IMG/VR virus record: IMGVR_UViG_3300032561_000105
Location: 1 to 27,135 of that record
DNA from: a virus
DNA length: 27,135 nt
Direction: 5' to 3' (one strand)
Under the pieces are notes generated by a model. The model had not been told where the DNA came from, searched no databases, and was given only the letters and a program-made list of their open reading frames with translations. Position numbers and translations under genes: made by a program. Positions 7,769-15,029 of this stretch are shown here, in pieces (position 1 is the stretch's first letter; the number at the start of each line of letters is the position of its first letter).

Positions 7769-8209
7769 ATGGCTAATCCAGGACCAGCAGTAACCACCTC
7801 AGCTCACCCAAGTAATGTAACAACTAATCAGACACAACGATTATTGGGTGTACTTAAAGGTGTAAACGTAAATGCAGCATCTGGGAGTTTTTTCCCTTTG
7901 AATATCATTAACTCTACAACTTACCAACCTAACTTATTAGTAGTTACTAACTCTAATAACGCAGGTGCAGCTACAGGTACTTTAACTAGCTTAGTATTAG
8001 GTATTACTACAACAGGTAGCGGTACACCAACTTCATTGTTTGGTGCTATTACTGCTTCACAATTAGCTACAGTTCTTGGTGTGAGCCAAGTGGCAGCTTC
8101 TGCGGTAGTAACTGCTTATAACCAAGCAGCGTTATATGTCAATATTGCAACTACTACTGCAGTAGTTGGTACAGTTGATGTTTACGTTTACGGCTACGAC
8201 TTTAGTTAA
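7769..8209 (+). CDS. Small beta-rich structural protein, capsid decoration candidate
   Basis: A 146-residue protein rich in Thr, Ala, Val, Asn and Ser with almost no charged residues, beginning MANPGPAVTTSAHPSNVTTN. It is predicted to be nearly all beta strand. It follows the coat gene by 23 nt behind AAAGGAAAATATC and is the last gene before an intrinsic terminator, so it should be made in amounts similar to the coat. Position and composition fit a head decoration or minor capsid protein; no family was recognised. Genes in this position in related phages are usually listed as hypothetical. Confidence 0.6.
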   Translation: MANPGPAVTTSAHPSNVTTNQTQRLLGVLKGVNVNAASGSFFPLNIINSTTYQPNLLVVTNSNNAGAATGTLTSLVLGITTTGSGTPTSLFGAITASQLATVLGVSQVAASAVVTAYNQAALYVNIATTTAVVGTVDVYVYGYDFS

Positions 8210-8226
8210 TACTAAGTAATGCAAAG

Positions 8227-8260
8227 AAAAAAGACATACTCAAAAGGTGTGTCTTTTTTT
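8227..8260 (+). terminator. Intrinsic terminator after the coat operon
   Basis: A hairpin with left arm GACATAC (8233-8239) and right arm GTGTGTC (8247-8253) has seven pairs, one of them T-G, around a 7-nt loop. It is extended by an A-tract (8227-8232) pairing with the T-tract (8254-8260), giving the classical stem plus U-run. It lies 18 nt after the stop of the small beta-rich protein and separates the scaffold-coat segment from the tail fibre genes. The flanking A-tract would also let it work in part on the minus strand. Confidence 0.8.
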
Positions 8261-8271
8261 ATTTAATCATC

Positions 8272-8277
8272 TATAAT
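8272..8277 (+). promoter_or_regulatory. Possible -10 box TATAAT before the tail-fibre segment
   Basis: A perfect TATAAT lies 12 nt after the terminator and 28 nt before the next ATG. No good -35 is present at the matching distance (the bases are part of the terminator T-run), so this is only a candidate restart promoter for the genes after the terminator. AT-rich DNA makes chance matches common. Confidence 0.3.
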
Positions 8278-8304
8278 TGAAGTACCTTATTAAAGGAAAT
8301 TATC

Positions 8305-8634
8305 ATGCCATCTACCACCATAGCTCGTGGAAATGCTATTAGCACTTTTTACATTGGCCCATCTATAACACCAGTAGCTGTAGCTGCTAATACAACAGCA
8401 GTACAAACTTTTAATTTACCTGGCTTACAAGTAAATGATCTTATTCTGTCCTATGGTTACGTAGCTAATCAAATTGCAGGTATATGGATTGCTGAAGCTG
8501 ATTGCTTAACTGCTGGGGTATTAACACTTCAGTTTGGTAATAATACTGCTGCACCTGTTACTCCTACACCTGGTATTTATGAGTTTCAAATTGTAAGAAC
8601 AGAAACTTATCCATTACCAACTACTGCTGTTTAA
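8305..8634 (+). CDS. Small beta-rich structural protein, unknown
   Basis: A 109-residue, uncharged protein (MPSTTIARGNAISTFYIGPS) predicted to be a compact beta sandwich, including the strand segment TFNLPGLQVNDLILSYGYV. It is the first gene after the terminator, with AAAGGAAATTATC as ribosome binding site. Similar small proteins cluster between coat and tail fibre genes in environmental phages; a virion role (head fibre, decoration or connector) is likely but unproven. Its Ala/Thr/Val composition matches its neighbours on both sides and gives no sign of foreign origin. Confidence 0.55.
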   Translation: MPSTTIARGNAISTFYIGPSITPVAVAANTTAVQTFNLPGLQVNDLILSYGYVANQIAGIWIAEADCLTAGVLTLQFGNNTAAPVTPTPGIYEFQIVRTETYPLPTTAV

Positions 8635-8645
8635 GGGGAATAATC

Positions 8646-8984
8646 ATGGCCTATAACTCAGCATTTACACCTTTTGGGCCTACTTATTTAGTAGGGAGTT
8701 TGGCTGCTGTTCAAGTGAAATCATCTAATAACGTGTACCCTAGTGGTTATCGTTTTGTTAATATCACTTCAAGTTTAATCAGAGTTTCTTGGCAACCTCA
8801 AGAACCTAATGATGCAACTTCTACACCTGTAGTAACAGCACCTGCTTTAACAGTTCCGTCTGCTAATACGATTGCTATCCCTGCAAATGGTGTAGCGGTA
8901 CTTAGTGGCATTCCACCTAATGCGTGGTTCTTATCTAGTGCAGCATCTAGTGTAGAAATCACACCAGGCGAAGGACTAAACTAA
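8646..8984 (+). CDS. Small beta-rich structural protein, unknown
   Basis: A 112-residue protein (MAYNSAFTPFGPTYLVGSLA) with the segment YRFVNITSSLIRVSWQP and a later ANGVAVLSGIPPNAWFLSS, which looks like an eight-strand beta domain. I recognise no named family. AGGGGAATAATC precedes the start. The stop overlaps the next start by one base (TAATG). It belongs to the same group of small uncharged genes before the main fibre and is probably a virion component. The segment pattern (spike height, W-F-L-S-S-A-A-S-S-V-E-I-T end) would fit a surface-exposed decoration protein, but that is inference. Confidence 0.55.
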   Translation: MAYNSAFTPFGPTYLVGSLAAVQVKSSNNVYPSGYRFVNITSSLIRVSWQPQEPNDATSTPVVTAPALTVPSANTIAIPANGVAVLSGIPPNAWFLSSAASSVEITPGEGLN

Positions 8985-9526
8985 TGGCTAACTCTAATCA
9001 AGTTGCAAGTACATCAACTCAAAATATTGTACCTGTTCAAGCAGCATTTAATACTGCTGGTGCTTGTTTAGGATTAGTTGGCCCTGGTGGCGTTTACTTT
9101 TCACCACCTTTAATTGGTGATGTAATTACAGGTGCAACGATTGATAGTTCTGTAATTGGTGGTACAACACCATCAACAGGTAACTTTACTTCACTTAGTT
9201 TAGGTGGGACAGTTATTGCATCTAATGTTGCACCTGCTATTGCTAGTGGTTTTGGTACAACGCCTACTATTACAGGCACTAATACTTTTGGTTTTAAAAT
9301 AGTAGTAGGTACTGGTGGTGCTGCTAATGGTGTTATTACATTACCTGCTGCACCTACAGGTTGGGTAGTAACTGGATATGACACAACTAACTCTGCAACC
9401 ATATTTATTCAACAATCAGCGTACACTACAACAAGTGCAACGATAGTTGGATATAGTATGACTACAGGTTTAGCTGCTAACTTTAGTGCTGGTGATGTTT
9501 TAATACTTACTGCTTCACCTTTTTAA
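8984..9526 (+). CDS. Short tail-fibre-like protein sharing its N-terminal module with the main fibre
   Basis: A 180-residue protein. Residues about 12-72 (QNIVPVQAAFNTAGACLGLV and then TIDSSVIGGTTPSTGNFTSL) match the N-terminal module of the large fibre encoded next (NLLPVQAYFDVYGNFQTFIG; TIDSTTIGATTPSTGSFTNM). The 'I-D-x-x-x-I-G-x-T-T-P-S-T-G-x-F-T' motif is widespread in phage tail fibres and spikes. The rest forms a single beta domain (GFKIVVGTGGAANGVITLPA, then GWVVTGYDTTNSATIFIQQS). It is probably a small fibre, a spike, or an adaptor that uses the same attachment site as the large fibre. Its start sits on the preceding stop (TAATG). Confidence 0.65.
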   Translation: MANSNQVASTSTQNIVPVQAAFNTAGACLGLVGPGGVYFSPPLIGDVITGATIDSSVIGGTTPSTGNFTSLSLGGTVIASNVAPAIASGFGTTPTITGTNTFGFKIVVGTGGAANGVITLPAAPTGWVVTGYDTTNSATIFIQQSAYTTTSATIVGYSMTTGLAANFSAGDVLILTASPF

Positions 9527-9535
9527 AGGAATATT

Positions 9536-12500
9536 ATGGCTGGCCCAAGTTCAACCGTAGACCAGAATCTACTGCCAGTACAGGCATATTTTGATGTCTA
9601 TGGAAACTTTCAGACATTTATAGGTCAAGGTCAGCCATTCTTTGCTATTATTAATCCTTATCAAACAGAGTTACATATAACTAATAGTACGATTGATAGT
9701 ACGACAATAGGTGCGACTACTCCTTCAACAGGTAGTTTCACCAATATGACTACTATTACAGGTCAAGTTACATCAACACCTGTAAACCCTAACGATTTAA
9801 CAAATAAATCGTATGTTGATGCTGTAATTCAAGGCTTATCATTCAAAGCACCTGCTCAAGTAACAACAACAGCCAATATTACGTTATCAGGCTTACAAAC
9901 TATTGATGGTTATACAACAGTAGCAGGTGATAGAGTATTAGTTAGAAATCAAACTTTAACGCAAAACAATGGTATTTATAATGCTTCTGCAACAGCATGG
10001 ACACGATCAAGTGATGCTGATACTTATGCTGAATTAGTTGCTGCATTTATATTTGTAGAAAATGGCACGATATATACAGGTTCAGCATGGGTATCAACAA
10101 TCCCTGCAACAGGTACATTAGGTACAACACCTATCACATTTACGCAATTCAGTAATACTGCGCTATACAATGCAGGTACTGGTTTAACGCTATCAGCCTA
10201 TACCTTTAGTATTACACCTGTAGGTACAGCAGGAATATATGGTTCGGCATCAAGCGTACCTGTTATTACTACTAATGCTAGTGGTCAAGTATCAGCAGTA
10301 ACTAATACATCTATTGCAATTGCAGGCTCACAAATTACTAGCGGTACAATAGGTACAAGTTATTTAAGTGGTTCTTATACAGGCATTACAGGTGTAGGAA
10401 CTTTAACAGCAGGCACATGGAACGCATCAACAATAGGTGTTGGTTATGGTGGCACAGGTGCTACTACATTTACAGCAGGTTATTTAAAAGCTAGTGGCAC
10501 AAGCGCATTTAGCACAGTAGCATCAATCCCTAGCTCTGATATTACAGGCTTAGGTACAATGTCCACTCAAAACGCTAATGCTGTAGCGATCACAGGTGGC
10601 ACAATATCAGGTCTTACAAGCCCATTACCTGTAGCAAGTGGTGGTACTGGCGCAAATAGTTTAACTGGCTATATTATTGGTAGCGGTACAACAGCGTTTA
10701 CTGCATCATCTACAATACCTACTACTAATCTTAGCGGTACAATTACTAACGCACAGTTAGCCAATAGCTCAATTACAATTAATGGTAATTCAGTTAGTCT
10801 AGGTGGTTCAACAACAGTAACGGCTAATACGACAAATACGCTAACAATAGGTACTGGACTATCAGGAACGAGTTTTAACGGCTCTAGCGCAGTTACAATA
10901 GCAAATACAGGCGTCTTATCATTCAGCGCAGGAACTACAGGCTTAAGCCCATCTACAGCAACTACAGGTGCAGTTACGCTATCAGGTCTGCTTGCATTAA
11001 GTAATGGTGGTACTAATGCTAACTTAACTGCATCAAATGGTGGTGTAATTTATTCTACTGCTTCAGCTTTTGCAATAAGTACAGTAGGTACATCTGGTCA
11101 ATTTTTACAATCTAATGGAGCAGGCGCACCTACTTGGGCTACACCAGTAAGTTATGCTATTGTTACTGACGATACAACAACAGTAAGTACACGTTATCCA
11201 TTATTTGCTAATCAAACTTCAGGCTCATTATCTACTGAATATACAAGTTCTACAAAATTACAATACGTACCATCAACTGGAATTTTAACAGCTACAGGGT
11301 TTAGTGGATCAGGAGCTAATTTAACTTCTATACCTAATGGCGCATTAACTAATTCAAGCGTTACCATAGGTTCTACAGCAGTAGCATTAGGTGCAACTGT
11401 AACTACATTTATAGGATTAGCTTCAGTAACATCAACTACTTTTGTAGGCGCATTAACAGGTAATGCTAGTACAGCTACTTCTGCAACTACGGCTACTAAT
11501 GCGATTAATACAGGAATAACTGACGATACAACGACAGCAACTACTTGTTATCCTAATTGGACAACATCTACTACAGGTAATTTGCCACAAAAAACTGCTT
11601 CTACTAAATTAAGCTTTGTACCAAGCACAGGTGTTTTATCAGCAACATCATATACTGGCTCAGGAGCTTCTTTAATTTTTGGTACGGGTACTTTATCTCT
11701 TGCAGGAAATGTAACTCATTCTGGTGCATTTGCTACAACTTTTACTACTACAGCAACTACAGCATTAACATTACCTATAAGTGGCACTTTAATTAGTACA
11801 GTTACAAATATGGCTGCTAATCCAGTTACTGGCACTCCTTCTGCATTAAATTTTTTACGTGGTGATGGAACTTGGGCAACTCCTGGTGGTGTTGGTACAG
11901 TTACTTCAGTAGGTCAAACATTTACAGGTGGATTAATTTCTGTAAGTGGATCACCTATAACTACAACAGGCATATTAGCTTTAACTGTAGCAGGGACATC
12001 TGGTGGCATACCTTATTTTTCTAGTGCAACTACATGGGCAACTTCTGCTGTTTTAACTGCAAGTGCATTAGTTGTTGGCGGTGGTGCTGGTGTTGCTCCA
12101 TCTACAATTACAACTGGTACAGGAGTTACTACAGCATTAGGAGTAGCAGTAGGTTCAGCAGGTGCTTTTGTAACTAATGGTGGCGCATTAGGAACACCAT
12201 CAACAGGAACATTAACCAATTGTACTTTTCCTACACTTAACCAAAATACAACAGGTACAGCAGCCAATGTAACTGGTATTGTAGCTATTGCAAATGGTGG
12301 AACAGGTACTTCATCTAGTGGGGTTTGTAGGGCATGGGTAAACTTTACAGGAAGTACAGGTGTAATCAGAGCATCATTTAATGTAAGCTCTACTACTAGA
12401 ACAGCAGTAGGTAATTATACAGTTACAATGACAACTGCCGTAGCTGATACTAACTATAGTGTTGCATTAGGATATAGTAATTTAACAGCTACTACTGTTG

Positions 12501-12616
12501 TATTAGTACAAGTTGGTAATATAACTTCTTCATCATCATTTACCTTTCAAGGTACAAATGCAGGTGGTACAGCATATGTTGATGTTGCTTATAATTCTGT
12601 TGCTGTATTTAGATAA
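9536..12616 (+). CDS. Large tail fibre protein
   Basis: A 1026-residue fibre. Order of parts: an N-terminal attachment module shared with the previous gene (about 10-75); the familiar fibre domain starting NPNDLTNKSYVDAVIQGLSF and containing GDRVLVRNQT and NNGIYNASATAWTRSSDADT (about 83-225); a long Thr/Ser/Gly-rich shaft with at least four G-G-T-G/N repeats (YGGTGATTFTAGYL, SGGTGANSLTGYII, NGGTNANLTASNGG, NGGTGTSSSG); two copies of a 'DDTTT...YP...STxxLxxxPSTG' repeat at about 544-600 and 662-715; and a C-terminal domain (AWVNFTGSTGVIRASFNVSS, then RTAVGNYTVTMTTAVADTNY) common at fibre tips. It probably trimerises and recognises the host surface. The N-terminal module should anchor it to the tail hub. 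Confidence 0.9.
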   Translation: MAGPSSTVDQNLLPVQAYFDVYGNFQTFIGQGQPFFAIINPYQTELHITNSTIDSTTIGATTPSTGSFTNMTTITGQVTSTPVNPNDLTNKSYVDAVIQGLSFKAPAQVTTTANITLSGLQTIDGYTTVAGDRVLVRNQTLTQNNGIYNASATAWTRSSDADTYAELVAAFIFVENGTIYTGSAWVSTIPATGTLGTTPITFTQFSNTALYNAGTGLTLSAYTFSITPVGTAGIYGSASSVPVITTNASGQVSAVTNTSIAIAGSQITSGTIGTSYLSGSYTGITGVGTLTAGTWNASTIGVGYGGTGATTFTAGYLKASGTSAFSTVASIPSSDITGLGTMSTQNANAVAITGGTISGLTSPLPVASGGTGANSLTGYIIGSGTTAFTASSTIPTTNLSGTITNAQLANSSITINGNSVSLGGSTTVTANTTNTLTIGTGLSGTSFNGSSAVTIANTGVLSFSAGTTGLSPSTATTGAVTLSGLLALSNGGTNANLTASNGGVIYSTASAFAISTVGTSGQFLQSNGAGAPTWATPVSYAIVTDDTTTVSTRYPLFANQTSGSLSTEYTSSTKLQYVPSTGILTATGFSGSGANLTSIPNGALTNSSVTIGSTAVALGATVTTFIGLASVTSTTFVGALTGNASTATSATTATNAINTGITDDTTTATTCYPNWTTSTTGNLPQKTASTKLSFVPSTGVLSATSYTGSGASLIFGTGTLSLAGNVTHSGAFATTFTTTATTALTLPISGTLISTVTNMAANPVTGTPSALNFLRGDGTWATPGGVGTVTSVGQTFTGGLISVSGSPITTTGILALTVAGTSGGIPYFSSATTWATSAVLTASALVVGGGAGVAPSTITTGTGVTTALGVAVGSAGAFVTNGGALGTPSTGTLTNCTFPTLNQNTTGTAANVTGIVAIANGGTGTSSSGVCRAWVNFTGSTGVIRASFNVSSTTRTAVGNYTVTMTTAVADTNYSVALGYSNLTATTVVLVQVGNITSSSSFTFQGTNAGGTAYVDVAYNSVAVFR

Positions 12617-12626
12617 GGATAAAATA

Positions 12627-13034
12627 ATGCAATTAATTATACATACAAACGAGAATGGTAATGTTTCAGTAACAACTCCTACAGGTGAGATTAGTATAGA
12701 AGCTGTGTTAGCTAAAGACTGTCCGCCTCACGCAATGATTGTTGATAGTTCAGAACTACCTGAAGAACATAATGACTTCTTTAACGCATGGGAATTAGTA
12801 GATGGCAAGGTAGTAGTCAATCTAGACAAGGCTAAACTACTTACTAAAGAACGATTACGCATAGAACGTACACCATTGTTATTAGCTCAAGATGTTGCTT
12901 ACTCAAGGGCTACAGAAACAGGTGCAGACACTACAGCCATTGTTGCTGAGAAGAATAGACTTCGTGATGTTACTAGCCTTGTAAATACAGTAGTTACACT
13001 AGAAGAATTGAAAGGATTGTCATGTCAAGCATAG
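12627..13034 (+). CDS. Tail fibre assembly chaperone-like protein
   Basis: A 135-residue protein directly after the fibre. ATG at 12627 is chosen because AAGGATAAAATA precedes it; a longer reading from 12558 lies inside the fibre gene. It begins MQLIIHTNENGNVSVTTPTG and contains DCPPHAMIVDSSELP, then FFNAWELVDGKVVVNLDKAK (about 52-71), then a long helix. This 'N-A-W-E-L-x-D-G-x-V-x-V-x-L-x-K-A' pattern is frequent in proteins encoded just after phage fibre genes and usually described as assembly chaperones. It may help the fibre trimerise or be a small tail component. Its end overlaps the remnant reading frame at 13022. Confidence 0.6.
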   Translation: MQLIIHTNENGNVSVTTPTGEISIEAVLAKDCPPHAMIVDSSELPEEHNDFFNAWELVDGKVVVNLDKAKLLTKERLRIERTPLLLAQDVAYSRATETGADTTAIVAEKNRLRDVTSLVNTVVTLEELKGLSCQA

Positions 13035-13057
13035 TCGTAGCTGGAGATACAGAGTAA
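13022..13057 (+). pseudogene. 11-codon remnant of a tail gene start (MSSIVVAGDT...)
   Basis: ATG at 13022, preceded by AAAGGA at a good distance, opens a frame that reads MSSIVVAGDTE and then stops at 13055-13057. MSSIVVAGDT followed by S-G-S-x-x-L is, from memory, the usual start of a widespread phage tail-protein family. Here the frame is cut off and the expected continuation, SGSTVLTLPSVSG, appears 48 nt later in another frame inside the next gene. This looks like a broken gene start left by an insertion. It overlaps the end of the chaperone-like gene. Confidence 0.5.
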
Positions 13058-13260
13058 TGACTACTTCTGTTTACTGGATACACCCACCAGAGCATACAGA
13101 TATATCTGGGAGTACAGTATTAACCTTGCCTAGTGTGAGTGGGAGTGTACTTTCATCAACGGCTGTAAGTACATCTGTATTAGGAACAGTTACTAATAAA
13201 ATAACAATTAATATAGGTGGTACTACTTACTATCTATTAGCTTCTACAAGTGGAGTTTAA
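13057..13260 (+). CDS. Hybrid small protein: GIY-YIG-like N-terminus joined to tail-protein C-terminus
   Basis: A 67-residue protein that looks like two joined pieces. Residues 1-16 (MTTSVYWIHPPEHTDI) match my memory of the opening strand of phage GIY-YIG homing endonucleases ('SVYWIHHPxHTDMFxQGYVGVS'). The G-Y-V-G motif and everything catalytic after it are missing. From residue 17 it reads SGSTVLTLPSVSGSVLSS and later TNKITINIGGTTYYLLAST, typical of small tail proteins that normally begin MSSIVVAGDT. Those ten residues are present just upstream at 13022 in another frame. The start overlaps the stop of that remnant (TAATG), so ribosomes could pass from one to the other. It probably has no nuclease activity. 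Confidence 0.55.
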   Translation: MTTSVYWIHPPEHTDISGSTVLTLPSVSGSVLSSTAVSTSVLGTVTNKITINIGGTTYYLLASTSGV

Positions 13261-13262
13261 TC

Positions 13263-13652
13263 ATGGCTAAAAATTTAGAAGTATTTGGTAAATGGTATGA
13301 TGGGATATTAAATTCATTCCCATTTTGTTTAGATGATACTTGGATTAAAACAATTGGTATCGCTTGGCTATTTACAGTAGAGGGTAAGTGGCAGTTTATC
13401 CCTAAGATAGTACCTAGCAATTGGCAATATGCTAACGCCTGTATCTTTGTTAGGTTTGGCTTACCATTTGCTTTCTTCATACAACTACGTGCTAGTCCTA
13501 CACACTTGTTTCAAGGTGGGATTGGTTGGAAGCAATCAGGCAGATTTGCAATACATTTTCGTTTTCAAACAGATGCAAGTTCAGCTATTGGTTATCATGT
13601 AGATATGCCTAATACAGATCATGCAAGTGGCTTTGAATATGGAAGGCATTAA
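13263..13652 (+). CDS. Phage-specific hypothetical protein, Trp/Phe-rich
   Basis: A 129-residue protein rich in aromatic residues: KWYDGILNSFPFCLDDTWIK, then GIAWLFTVEGKWQFIPKIV, WQYANACIFVRFGLPFAFF, and GIGWKQSGRFAIHFRFQTD. Proteins with this pattern (W-Q-Y-A-N-A-C-x-F-V-R, G-I-G-W-K-x-x-G-R-F-A-I-x-F-R-F-Q) are recurrent in environmental phages next to fibre genes and may be the DUF7338 type. Their role is not known. The segments are too polar for clear membrane helices. Only 2 nt separate it from the previous stop, so it lies in the same transcript. Confidence 0.6.
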   Translation: MAKNLEVFGKWYDGILNSFPFCLDDTWIKTIGIAWLFTVEGKWQFIPKIVPSNWQYANACIFVRFGLPFAFFIQLRASPTHLFQGGIGWKQSGRFAIHFRFQTDASSAIGYHVDMPNTDHASGFEYGRH

Positions 13653-13653
13653 A

Positions 13654-13965
13654 ATGATTAATTACGTATGGAAAATATTAGAAATATCTGCTGAGAATGA
13701 GATAATCACTCATGCTAAATATCATGTTACTGCTAATGATGATACTAATTCAGTAGAAACAGAAGGTAATTGGACATTTAATTATCCAATTAATGTACCA
13801 TTTGCAGATATAACAGAAGAAATGGTTGCTGAATGGATTGAAAAAGAAACTATGAGAGATGGTGTAAATATAATAAAATCTCGCTTAGAAGAACAGCTTA
13901 ATACATTAAATGTTAATAATACAGTTGTAGCACCTTGGCTACCTCAAGTATTTACTCCTACTTAA
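13654..13965 (+). CDS. Phage-specific hypothetical protein (DUF7936-like)
   Basis: A 103-residue protein with ATG at 13654 one base after the previous stop and GGAAGG a short distance upstream. A longer reading from 13621 would overlap the previous gene and is not preferred. The pattern YVWKILEISAENEIITHAKY, FADITEEMVAEWIEKE and a final APWLPQ resembles a small family found with fibre genes of cyanophages and other aquatic phages, which I recall as DUF7936-like. The fold looks like a beta sheet followed by a helical tail. Function is unknown; virion association is possible because of its place between fibre and tail-hub genes. Confidence 0.6.
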   Translation: MINYVWKILEISAENEIITHAKYHVTANDDTNSVETEGNWTFNYPINVPFADITEEMVAEWIEKETMRDGVNIIKSRLEEQLNTLNVNNTVVAPWLPQVFTPT

Positions 13966-13974
13966 GGATTTATT

Positions 13975-14964
13975 ATGACGATGCCACTAGACATAATTTC
14001 ACGAGCTTTAAAAGATATAGGAGCTTTAGAAGCAGGTGAAACACCAACACCTGAAGCTACTCAAGATGCTTTTGATATGCTTAATGATTTAGTAGATCAA
14101 TGGTCAAATGAAGATATGATGGTCTATAACACGACTGAAATTATATTTCCATTAATTGCAGGTCAAGTTCAATATACAATCGGCCCTACACCATCTACTG
14201 CTAACTTTATTGGTTCAGTATTTACAGGTTCAATTACAGGCAATATTCTGACAGTAACAGGTATAACAAGTGGTGCAGTAGCACAAGGTCAAACACTTAA
14301 AGGTACTAACATTACAGCAGGTACTAAAATTGTTCAATTCTTAACAGGTGCAGGCGGTAATGTAAACGAAGTTGGTACATACGAATTAAATATTACTTAT
14401 ACTTCACCAGTGACTTCAGAATCAATTACAGCGTATTACCAGAAGCCTTTATATATTGACCAAGCGTATGTAAGGGTAAATACTCAAAGTAACGGCCAAC
14501 CTGTTTTAAATGGTGGTTTAGACTATCAAGTCAGTATTTTAGCTTTAGAAAATTATAATCAAATTGGATTAAAAACATTAAATGGCCCTTGGCCTAAAGC
14601 ACTTTATTACAATCCTAATGCTGTAACAGGTAATGTATTTGTATGGCCAAACCCTGCTCAAGGTGAGATGCACATATTCTCAAGTACAATCTTTAGTAAC
14701 TATACTAATTTGTATGATGAAATTGCTCTACCTCAAGGTTACTCAATGGCTCTTAGATGGAATCTAGCAGAACGATTGATGCCTATGTATGGCAAAGCCT
14801 CACAAATACAAATAGGCATGATTAATCAATACGCACAAGAATCTAAATCTACAATCAAACGTAATAACATGAAGCCTATTGCTTCTGCAAGTTATCCTAG
14901 CTCAATGCTAGTCAGCAGAGCAAAAGATGCAGGTTGGATTTTGAGTGGGGGCTTCTTCAGTTGA
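13975..14964 (+). CDS. Tail accessory / head completion protein, P22 gp4-like
   Basis: A 329-residue protein beginning [20 protein letters not shown], followed by [20 protein letters not shown], which is the conserved helical start of the P22 gp4 (tail accessory factor) family. It attaches below the portal dodecamer and keeps DNA inside. P22 gp4 has only 166 residues. Part of the difference is an inserted beta domain at residues about 83-153 ([18 protein letters not shown] ... [15 protein letters not shown]), which is also found twice in the next gene. The family pattern resumes with [15 protein letters not shown]. The C-terminal region contains [16 protein letters not shown]. Its stop codon overlaps a promoter-like TTGACA. 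Confidence 0.82.
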   Translation: MTMPLDIISRALKDIGALEAGETPTPEATQDAFDMLNDLVDQWSNEDMMVYNTTEIIFPLIAGQVQYTIGPTPSTANFIGSVFTGSITGNILTVTGITSGAVAQGQTLKGTNITAGTKIVQFLTGAGGNVNEVGTYELNITYTSPVTSESITAYYQKPLYIDQAYVRVNTQSNGQPVLNGGLDYQVSILALENYNQIGLKTLNGPWPKALYYNPNAVTGNVFVWPNPAQGEMHIFSSTIFSNYTNLYDEIALPQGYSMALRWNLAERLMPMYGKASQIQIGMINQYAQESKSTIKRNNMKPIASASYPSSMLVSRAKDAGWILSGGFFS

Positions 14965-14989
14965 CATATTCCGCTAATTTATGTATGAA
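14961..14989 (+). promoter_or_regulatory. Sigma70-like promoter before the gp10-like gene
   Basis: A perfect TTGACA (14961-14966) that overlaps the stop codon of the gp4-like gene is followed after 17 nt by TATGAA (14984-14989), a 4-of-6 match. The 65-nt gap before the gp10-like gene is the second largest gap in the tail region. Arrangement and spacer match the site at 5489-5517. Confidence 0.4.
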
Positions 14990-15029
14990 AACTTTAATAC
15001 GTGGTGATTCTTATAAGGAAAGTGATTAA

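Noticed and set aside
12013-12267. 84-codon minus-strand frame inside the tail fibre gene
   Set aside because: The Pro/Val/Ala composition is the mirror of the fibre's Gly/Thr repeats; similar shadows occur at 9094-9402. No start signal.
9536-12616. Diversity-generating retroelement target in the fibre
   Set aside because: No reverse transcriptase gene or template repeat is visible in the window, and the C-terminus is not a C-type lectin fold.
12558-12626. Upstream extension of the chaperone-like gene into the fibre gene
   Set aside because: The extra 23 residues are in another frame of the fibre gene; ATG at 12627 has a proper ribosome binding site and gives the family-like start.
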